A DNA stretch of 64,000 nt, taken from assembly GCA_907165135.1 (NCBI GenBank), contig OU015567.1, positions 3,911,001 through 3,975,000 of the forward strand, in the 5' to 3' direction. Origin of the DNA: Oikopleura dioica (lineage: Eukaryota > Chordata > Appendicularia > Copelata > Oikopleuridae). The notes under the pieces are model-generated. The model was not told where the DNA came from. It saw only the letters and a program-made list of their open reading frames with translations, and made no database searches. A program made the translations under genes and the position numbers. Shown here one piece after another: positions 56,150 through 64,000 of this stretch (position 1 is its first letter; the number at the start of each line of letters is the position of its first letter).

Positions 56150-56371
56150 TTAGTAAGGATTAAATCTTTGGTGAAGCATTTCCCTCTGTTTCGCAGCGAA
56201 GGCAGACCTTCTTCGCGAACGTGAAGGTCGAGAAACGATACGGAACTCGCCCATCCTCGGGATCGTTCGATAGAACCCTGGTCGACCAATATTCAGCGCA
56301 TTGTTCATCCGATTTTGGTACAAGCCGTCAGAGAAAGCAAACGCTAGAAGAGAGAAAAATGATAGTTTCAT
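56150..56371 (-). CDS. Small basic secreted peptide, 73 aa, possible prohormone
   Basis: A single exon. Signal peptide MKLSFFSLLAFAFSDG, then a basic peptide with the dibasic clusters RPSRSRRRS and AAKQR, ending QRFNPY. Such clusters are cleavage sites of prohormone convertases, and the mature piece would be short and positively charged. No amidation glycine precedes the basic sites and no known peptide family is recognised. An antimicrobial or structural role is an alternative. Confidence 0.5.
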   Translation of the reverse strand: MKLSFFSLLAFAFSDGLYQNRMNNALNIGRPGFYRTIPRMGEFRIVSRPSRSRRRSAFAAKQREMLHQRFNPY

Positions 56372-56800
56372 TTTCTATTTTGGATTCAAATTTTATTCTG
56401 AGAAAATCTCCAGAAGGCGTGATATTTATAGAAATCCAAGTCGTAAAACGTAGTGTGAAAAATACCAGTTACTCACTTATGCTTAGCGTTTTACCAAAAG
56501 TAACTTCCGAAATCTGCCACTCAAAGATTTCCTCCCTTCTCAGGTGTGTCTTGAACGAAAAATATTCTCTAGAATCATGACTCTTCTGAGTAAGTTTGAA
56601 GAAATCTCTTGCAATCATGACTCATAACCGCCATAGTCTTAAATTTATTTTCGGAAAATTTCCTTTTTTGGCTTGATTTCTTCCCTTTTTATCATTTCAA
56701 AGGGCATTGGGCCATGCAAGAATTTTCTGCGCCGCCTGGAGTACTCGCCCGGCGGCGCAATACAAGGTGTAAATCAGTTAAAGCATTATTTTTCTTTAAA

Positions 56801-58090
56801 ATGTCCCTAGTATTCGAGCTTTTTGGCTTTATCGGAATTTGCTGGTTAGCATTTATAGTCAATTGCCAACTTGAAATTTATGGCTTCAAAAGAGCGCTTC
56901 ACGAAAGAGAAATGGAGCTTCATGGGTTTTCTTGTGAAGAGATAAGGATGGAAGGAGCGGACACGATTTCGATTTCTTCTGATGGGCTTGCGTTCATGAC
57001 GTCTGGGTTGAAATATCCGCCGCTCGACTCGCCACCTGCTGATGGAGGGGTTTTTATGCGTTAGTTCTTTGAAATAAGAGATTGACAATTAACGAAGTTT
57101 CAGTGGATTTGACGACAGACGACCTTGATCCCAAAAAAGTCGACATCATGGCCCCCTTCGATCCCTACAAATTAAACCCGCATGGAATCCGCGTCTACGA
57201 GCCCGGAGACGGACGAATCCTAGTCTACATCTCGAACCACGGACTTGGACTTGACAAAGTCGAGAAATTCGAATACTCAGTCACGAAGAATCAGCTAAAA
57301 TGGATCAACTCTTTCAAGCAGAAGAAGGAATTCTACTCGCTGAATGATATCGAGATGATTGCTGAGGATGACTTTTTCTTCGTTAACGACCAAGTAAGTA
57401 AAGCTCCTTACTTGTACTCATGTGAAAATACGTATAAAAGGTCAAGACAAATGCTTTGACATGTAACATTTCCACTTAGAAGCTTCAGGAAGAACATGTT
57501 TTTTTAGTACTTTTCGACTCGTCAGCGATTCTTGCGCTTTTTGGAATACCACTCATTTATCCGACTCGGCTCGCTTGGCTACTGTAACAAAGGCAACTGC
57601 CAGCTGGCAACCAAGCACAATCTTGGCTACCCGTCTGGACTTTCCATCCGAACAACGACCGACGAAAACGGCAAGTTTCGAAAAGAACTAATCGTCGTGG
57701 AAAAACGCGCGTTTCGAGCTTCAATTTATCATTTGGATCCATCCAACGGCTTTGTTTTTTCCCACACGATTCCGTTGCCCGCGAATATTGACAATATTTT
57801 CAACGACGGGGAGGATATTTATTTTGCAGGATCGCCGAGGGGATCGAATGGGGATGATTTGGTAGAAGTGATCAAATTGAACAAGAAAAATGAACTGGAG
57901 ACGATTATCTCCACGACTCTAATTAAGGGTATGTGAACTTATTAGACAAGCGCTTAGAATTATTGAATAATATAAAACCTATAATTACGAATAAACCATG
58001 TTTTTAGGAGTCACAAGTTATGCTCATTTCGAAGACAAAATACTTTTTGGAACCCAAAACAGCAATCTTCTTGTATGCACACGTGATTAG
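56801..58090 (+). CDS. Paraoxonase-like protein, about 350 aa
   Basis: Exons 56801-57059, 57104-57393, 57508-57928 and 58008-58090, GT-AG, phases agree. PONs are calcium-dependent six-blade propeller lactonases/arylesterases anchored by a retained N-terminal hydrophobic helix, seen here as FELFGFIGICWLAFIV. Family strings: SSDGLAFMTSGLKYP, NPHGIRVY (first active-site His), YISNHGLGL (second His), FFFVNDQ (Asn-Asp calcium ligands), IDNIFNDG (Asp-Asn ligands), KILFGTQ at the end. The equivalent of PON1 Asn224 (in ANGI) is PSGL, so Asn is replaced by Ser, and the Glu53-Asp54 site is Asp-Thr. Activity may therefore be altered. The length equals the family norm (355). Confidence 0.87.
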
Positions 58091-58314
58091 TAAAATTGAA
58101 TTAAAAGCTGTAAAATAAAAAAAATAATAACAAACTTTTTTGCTGACTTCAAAATCGGAAAGAGTTCATTTATCGCAAGAAATATTAAATTGGATGAATA
58201 CGGGATAAAATTTTGTATCTCGAAATTGCGCAAAGAACTTGTGAAAATTTACATCTGTCGGCCCGGCAACAAGAATGAATTGCGGGAAAAGAGCAGTTGC
58301 AGAGAAAAATTACG

Positions 58315-61165
58315 ATGAAGCTCACAGCGGCAATTTTGTCGCTCGCTCGGGCGGATCTTTGGCCGGCAAAGTGGAATCCTTCCGCCTCTCCATCGACCTG
58401 TGGCGCTGATGATGCTGGAGATCCGGATATCGGCGGAGCCTGTATGGAGGGCACTGATTGTTGCTTCGTTTGCCCAGATCCTGGCAAAAAAGAATACCGA
58501 GTTCCACTAATTGAATGCGGGGACAAATTCGCTCCCAACGGATGCGCTGGTCAAAATGAACAAGGATGCACTTGCACCGCTATGACTTTCGAGGAACAGA
58601 TCGAACTCTTCTCAGGAAAGGGTTTATTTACATGAGAATAAAATACCGGTATCTCAGCAGTAAAGCCCAACATACGGATCGATCCATTTATTCGAAGCGG
58701 TTTCTTCCTTGATTTCAGTTTGTCCTTCTTCTCTCGAGATTGGCGATGAAAGAACATCGTTTATGTAAAATATATAAAAAAGAAAAAAGTTCATTTTTTG
58801 ATTTTTTCGGTCAATGAGCATTTCACGCTGAATTTGAAAAGAAAAAATTTTCAAATTCGGCGACCTTTTTAATTCTCGCGAATTTAAGTTTTCAAGTGAC
58901 CCGCTGATAAGATTTCTTATTCCATATTCATTTCCTCTTTCTTTCGAAACGTGTCCCTCAGAACCTTTTCAAAAGCGGACTACATCTTTGACGATGATCT
59001 TCGCGTCGACCCAAGTCCCCTGAACGACTGCAAGCAAACAGCAACTCACGACTGTGACACTCTCGGCGGCCATGTTGATTCAACCAAGACCTGTGCTTCT
59101 GCCATGGCTAACAGCGTCCAGAACAAGGACGCCCGACCCAACGATGGAAAGAGAAACATCATGCAGACAAACGACGGCTTTGCCACTCTCGCTGGAGCGC
59201 ACCAGCACATGACCTACCACATCGAAGAGCCGCTCAAGGATCAGGTTGGAATTTCCATCGAGCAGATTTTCAATGATGTCTGCACTACTGGAAGCTCAGG
59301 GGACATAAAAAACTGTCTTGCTCTTCAAGTTGAATTGAACAAAGTCCAAGTTCGAATCGACGGCCAATTCGCTGCCCTTGACAATGTTCTCGAAGATCTT
59401 GAAAACAGAAACAACGCTCTTCTTTCCCTCCTTGCTAAGTTGGAAACAGAGGAAGTCGACAAGTGCCCTAACCGAGTCTGCCAGTGCGAGCCAGGATACT
59501 ACTGGGATCCCGATCAAGTCAAATGCGTGAAATGCATCGGTGTCATCGTCGATGGAGTTTGCGAGGAATGCCCGAAGGATGAGTTCTTTGATCCCGAGGT
59601 TGGGAAGTGTACCAGCTGCCGTCATGGATACGAACCCATTTGGATCAATTTCCCAGATGGACCCCAATGCCACCCAGAGCATATCGGAGACCACGATGAG
59701 TGCTGCCGCGAATGTGATCCCGAGGAAGAAGATTGGAATCCCGTCTTCGGTCGATGTATGCCAAAGATCCGGGAGGCCTTTGGAACTGGAGTCGTCCTCC
59801 TTGTTGGCGGAAACGACATTTATCAGGAAACAACTGATGCAATCGTTTTCTGTCCTGGTGCAGTTGACGAAGATGACATGGAATTCGTCGGAGATGTCAT
59901 TGATAACCAAGCCTACAAGTCAACCATGAAAGCTCATTCCGCCACTTTTAACCCCTTCTACTACAATCAGACTGGATTGAACAATGCCTACTCAAGATTG
60001 GTCTTTGGTGGTATTGGCTCAGAAGAGGTCGTCAGAGCTTTTGTCGATTCAGAGTACCAAGGAAATAACCAAGGTCTTGCCGAACGACCATTGGCCGCTT
60101 ATCTCCTCGAAGAAGGAGAAGAAGTAGACCCAGATATGTGGCACATTCCATCAAACGTCCAGCCTCGACAAAATGGCGAGTCGGGAACCATTACTGAAGT
60201 CGGTAAGAAACGACATCGAGGAATTTCCTGTCGACCTGATACCGCTTGTTTCCCCGACAACTTCCTCATCGGCGGTCAAATCGATGGATCTCACGCTTCT
60301 CGAGCTCTTTACAGATGGGATATCCGCGGCTTTGTTGACAAGGATCCTGATGCGTCGAATGGTCACATGGTCGCATGGGACGCTGCTCCGCCACTGATCG
60401 AAGGAAGACGAGATTTTGCCGCAGTAGCCTTGGGAAGAAATGATCGATTCTGCAAAATGATTCTCGTCTGTGGAGGAGAAGGGTCCAAACCCACTTCAGA
60501 CCCGACTCCGAACTATTTGAAAACTTGTGAATGCTTGACAGCAGTCAACGGCGAAAATGAATGGGTGAAGTTTGCGCATGACCTGCCTTACCCAGTAAGA
60601 GAATTTTAAAGACTTTTAAATGACCTGACTTTCTAGACTATTGGATCAGAGCTCGTTGCTGTCCTCTCTCTCCCGACTGAAGATAACCCCGACGCTCCTA
60701 TCGAAGAAGACATCTACCACCTCGGCGGTGATCAAGTCCGAAATTCTGGCCCCGTCCCCACCAATCTCATTCGAAAGCTCACTGATTCTGGCTGGCAAGA
60801 TATCGCTACGATGCACCACGCTCGAGGATTCCACCGCTCCTGGGTCAGCTACGGATGGGATGCCGTCCCGAGTTATGAGTTGCCTCTGATTTTCTCTGTC
60901 GGAGGCGATGGAACCTCAGTCATGGAATTAGAGGTTTTCGACGTCAACTCTCGCTACAGGAATGCTCTCGAATTTCAGGCTTTACGCACGATAATTGATA
61001 AGAATTTGATTCGAAAACACAAAAAGTGATCCATTGGAAGATGAAGCTACTTTCGATCAGCGATTCGATTTCGACATCATGGAATTCGGCAACTGTCAGT
61101 TCGACCTCGACCAGCTTCCATTCTACAATGATCCCTGCGCAGACTCTGAATACTGTATTGCGTAA
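58315..61165 (+). CDS. Large secreted Cys-rich, coiled-coil and kelch-like protein, about 795 aa
   Basis: Exons 58315-58621, 58976-60594, 60637-60959 and 61027-61165. Intron 58622-58975 is GT-AG (acceptor CAAAAG); intron 60960-61026 is GA-AG, needed to keep the frame. Layout: a short signal (LTAAILSLARA); a Cys module (GTDCCFVCPDPG, GCTCTAM); a helical region with heptads (DNVLEDLENRNNALLSLLAKL); EGF-like Cys repeats (CQCEPGYYWDPDQVKC, CEECPKDEFFDPEVGKC); then repeated Gly-Gly beta strands (VVLLVGGND, FLIGGQID, ILVCGGEG, DIYHLGGD, IFSVGGDG) suggesting a propeller. It ends in a Cys-containing tail. It is the complete relative of the partial genes at 1-553 and 4678-5993. Function unknown; an extracellular structural role is plausible. 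Confidence 0.8.
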
Positions 61166-61416
61166 ATAAATAGCATTTGTCCGCAAACATGCATTCTTCT
61201 TCGATTTTTTATATAAAAAAAAACTGATGATGATGATGTTGCTCAATTTTTTTGTTTTTTACCCCTTTGTTGATTTATGGTCAAATGAACTCGTTCAAAC
61301 AGTCCTGTTTACGACCTTGAAAGTGTTTTTATCGGGAAACGCCCCTTGCATTTTCCTTTCTCCCCTATTTATTGTGCATTAAGTCTCGTGCATTGAACAT
61401 CACTTAGAATTTCAAA

Positions 61417-62132
61417 ATGACAAATGAAAATTTTTCGGATGATGAGGATGAGTTTTTATCCGCTGATGAATGTGAGCATGATCTTCGAATTCGAGAGCGG
61501 GTCGAATTACTCCCTTTTAAGGAAAATCAAGTGGAAATTAACCGAAATCCAATGATTATTCAAAATTTTGCCAAGAACATCTATGTATGTAACGAACAAC
61601 TTTACAAAGATAACCAACAATACCGGACCCTCTTTAACGGCGATTTTTGTCGCCTCTGCTCTCACTTCTGCAGCATCGTCTTATGTTACTAGTAACATTG
61701 CGAACGGGAAAATAGGTGAGTCTCTAGCTCATAAGATTGGGAACTTATATATTTATTTCAGAACTCTTGGAGAAAGTGATCGATGACTTAACCCTCATGA
61801 ACAGTAAGACAAAGAGTTCGCTATTTGTGAGTCGCAACATCTTTGTTTAGCAAATCTACTCGAAGAATTGCGGGAGAGTTCTCAAGCTATCGCTCGGCTC
61901 ACGCTTCAAAATAGTTTGTTCTTTCAATCTTTGAATATTATGATAATCGTATTATCATATCATTTAACTAACGTTTATGATGGATTCTAGATAAACGTTT
62001 CTATTTAATAAATTTTATTTACAAGACCGACTGATGGAGAAAGTTGAGAAACTATCGAAGAAGAAAACGATCGGGCTTGGTAAAATTCTCGCCGGCCTTA
62101 TTGCCGGAAAACTTGTAACTTGCGTTATTTGA
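61417..62132 (+). CDS. Small protein with hydrophobic segments, about 161 aa
   Basis: Exons 61417-61584, 61610-61715, 61762-61803, 61851-61913 and 62026-62132. The first exon is acidic (SDDEDEFLSADECEHD). The second carries a small-residue helix (LTAIFVASALTSAASSYV), the third and fourth a short coiled coil (ELLEKVIDDLTLMN, LLEELRESSQAIARL), and the last a Gly-rich hydrophobic end (IGLGKILAGLIAGKLV). The first intron would be only 25 nt (GTATGT...CAAAG), far below the others. Either it is an extremely short intron or one base is missing here. No family is recognised. Confidence 0.6.
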
Positions 62133-62390
62133 ATCAAGATGCAGATCTTCCTGTTCATATGAAGAATTCTTCCAGTCAATAAAAATTTATTTGTTTCTTT
62201 ATCAAACCGAAAATTGGAGAACATCTGTATTTTCTATAAACACCCTCATCCGAATATCTCTCCCCAGATCATCAAAGCAAGTTCCATATCGTGCCCCGCG
62301 GGCGTTTCTCTCAGTCGTACTAAGAATAGCCTTTCATTTCTCTTTCTATTTTCTAATCATGTCTTTCCACCCGTTTTCGTAGAAAGAGAA

Positions 62391-63364
62391 ATGCTAAGAA
62401 AACTCTACCACAACCTCACTCCAATAGGATGGTTTCTCGCCTTCATTACCAGTTTCTGTTGGAGAACAACTCTTCCGGAAGATTCAAAAGCATAAAACCA
62501 AAAGAAAAGCTTCTTCTTGTCTTTCCGATAATTCCGACAATTGAAAACTATGAAATGGTCAACGAGCAATTTTGCGGCCTCCTTCGCGAAAAATACGGAC
62601 AAATCGGCAACGACCTCGGCATTGAAATCAAAACGCTGTTTATTACTGAAGGAACAACAATCACCCAACAAGCAGCGAGAAAAGACTGGAATGTAATCAA
62701 CAAAATAAGCAGTACAATTGGAATCAAAATGGCCTACGCACCCGATCATATTTTTAACTTTTATCGAGACTTGAAAATTCAAGAAGATCCGCTCGACTTG
62801 CTTCGTTTTTTGCCCAAAAAAAGGATCGATTCAAACATTCTGCTTCTCAAATCCGCCAAGATGTCAATGGAGAAAGAGAATATCAAACTGCTGATGGATT
62901 CGATTAAGTCATCAGGAGTCGTTTGCGTCAGAAACTGCGGAAGACCAGAAGCCCTTGGACTCGACCCTCTTTCGCTCGAAAAACTCCGAGCGAAACTACC
63001 AGTCGTCAAGCCACAATTCCAGCCCAGCGAAACTCGCTACCTTCTGAAAGAATTCCTGACCGCAGCGAAAAAGTTTTTGACCCGCTCTCACAAGATCATT
63101 CCTCTCTCTTCCGCCGTTACAGTCATCGCGAACGAAAGGGCCCAATTCGGCTCGTATTACAAGCACGAGATGCCGGAATATATTCAGGCGTCAAATTTGA
63201 CCTACTGGATGATTTCGGATGAGCTTGCTCCGCAATACAAGAAGAATGTCCCGAAAAAGGAAAACATTGGGTTCCTCTTTTTGCCGGAAAATATTTCGAA
63301 GACAAAATGCAACGAGGCTGAAAGCGAATTCGTCTATTTGATCAAAACAGGATTGGATATATAA
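62391..63364 (+). CDS. Unknown protein with N-terminal membrane anchor, about 320 aa, one frameshift
   Basis: The ATG at 62391 lies 8 bases after a TTTTCGTAG acceptor and opens a signal-anchor peptide (LTPIGWFLAFITSFCW). That frame stops at about 62495. The main frame (from 62429) continues to TAA 63362-63364 with well-formed alternating helices and strands (KEKLLLVFPIIPTIENYE, GIEIKTLFITEGTTI, ILLLKSAKMSMEKEN, VVCVRNCGRPEALGLDPLSLEKL). One missing base between about 62450 and 62505 would join them. The topology resembles Golgi type II enzymes, but I see no DxD or other catalytic motif I can name. The alternative start at 62429 would give a cytosolic protein. Confidence 0.6.
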
Positions 63365-63391
63365 GACTTTCTTCTTTTTCACTCTTTTTTT

Positions 63392-63709
63392 TCATTTCAA
63401 ATGATGATCGTAAGGAATTTGAAAGCGAAAAAAGCTCTGCCATCTTTCTTTAATTTCATTTATCTCCTCGACGAAGTGGCTAAATCAGTTGGTAATAATA
63501 ATTAATTGATAAAACTTAATAATATCCTGCTGAACTTACCGGTAATCATCATTGATAAATTTTTCTAAATCATTTTGATTTTCTGGAGAAGATTCTTGAA
63601 TCAAATTAAATATTGTTCCAAAAGACCTACCAGTAAGCTTTATGATCTCTAAAAGCTGGCAATATGAAGACGAAATCATAAATACAGTAAATGTCGCAAA
63701 AAACCTCAT
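63392..63709 (-). CDS. Small secreted peptide, 85 aa, two exons
   Basis: Exon 1 is 63709-63540 and exon 2 is 63479-63392, with a 60-nt GT-AG intron (GGTAAG donor, TTTAG acceptor) in phase 2. Signal peptide MRFFATFTVFMISSSYC, then an acidic helical part (NLIQESSPENQNDLEKF) and a short basic end (ERWQSFFRFQIPYDHHLK). It has no cysteines after the signal. It converges with the gene at 62391-63364, their stops only 28 bases apart. No family is recognised. Confidence 0.65.
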
Positions 63710-64000
63710 TCAATTATTTGGACTACAGTCGACATCTACAGTAGATGATCTACCCTTTTTATACGCGATAAAACCGCTCGATGAAATGTAAATGATGAAA
63801 TGATCAATCAAGAAATCATTTTATTCGCTCATCACCTTAATGCAAAATTGTTCAAAACCGTTCGAGAATAATGTCTATTCGAAAAATGTACCATTATGTA
63901 CCATTAACGTCAAGGGCTAGTCAAGTTGGAATATTCTTATTTTGGACAGAAGGTTTTTATCTACATTAAAATCTGTTCTTAATTTTAGAATCCCTATTTG
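63710..64000. other. Right edge, nothing recognised
   Basis: AT-rich sequence upstream of the small minus-strand gene. It includes a perfect short duplication (TACCATTATG / TACCATTAAC near 63890-63908). No exon is seen. Confidence 0.4.

Noticed and set aside
1-64000. CRISPR arrays, bacterial operons or riboswitches
   Set aside because: The window is intron-rich animal DNA; the tandem repeats seen lack repeat-spacer structure.

Overview
This is nuclear DNA of a metazoan with a very compact genome, most likely an appendicularian tunicate (Oikopleura, probably O. dioica). The reasons are these. Introns are mostly 37-110 nt, and at least eight use GA-AG instead of GT-AG, as known for Oikopleura. 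Several genes start a few bases after a splice acceptor with no visible upstream coding exon, as expected for spliced-leader trans-splicing. Conserved genes look chordate (Vangl, TENT5/FAM46, ROR, paraoxonase, SLC43). There is also a small Ty3/gypsy LTR element of the kind described in Oikopleura (Tor). The species call is inference; no rRNA or tRNA gene was recognised.

Layout. 1-553 is the 3' end of a secreted kelch-like gene. 745-1813 (-) is a coiled-coil gene. 2243-4179 (-) is an eight-exon Vangl (planar cell polarity) gene. 4678-5993 is a 5'-less kelch-like copy. 6099-8271 is an anion-type Cys-loop receptor subunit whose Cys-loop has lost both cysteines. 8272-15225 is an unusually long gene-free stretch full of short dispersed repeats. 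15226-18794 is an eleven-exon TENT5/FAM46 poly(A) polymerase. 19502-21252 (-) holds two tandem tail-anchored coiled-coil genes; the second was hit at its start codon by a 5.4 kb gypsy element (21253-26665) with identical LTRs.

27630-29296 is a GH16 glycosidase. 29900-31540 holds two TTAA-bounded MITEs. 31544-31864 (-) and 40315-42096 hold a family of tiny Gly/Cys-rich membrane proteins. 32132-33697 (-) encodes a CUB-domain secreted protein. 37230-39962 is a ROR-type nuclear receptor. 42276-42977 is GTP cyclohydrolase I. 43330-44338 is a fibulin-like EGF protein. 44447-45222 (-) is an EF-hand secreted protein. 45598-47211 (-) is a serpin with an in-frame stop. 48879-50351 (-) is a secreted sushi-like/Thr-rich protein. 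51560-53296 is a secreted PLA2-like protein. 53656-55479 is an SLC43 transporter. 56150-56371 (-) is a basic secreted peptide. 56801-58090 is a paraoxonase-like gene. 58315-61165 is the full-length kelch-like Cys-rich secreted protein. 61417-64000 holds three small or unknown genes.

The genes do not form one pathway. The window is a typical mixed larvacean neighbourhood with many secreted or membrane proteins. The strongest unexplained signals are: the recurrent GA-AG introns with a GAAAGG-like donor; about 17 CCGCGG palindromes in the 5.4 kb retroelement, lying in all three codon frames; the Cys-less Cys-loop receptor; the orphan 'ESGENI' membrane-protein family; and the dispersed repeat families. 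Several genes carry exactly one missing base, so some apparent frameshifts may be assembly indels.
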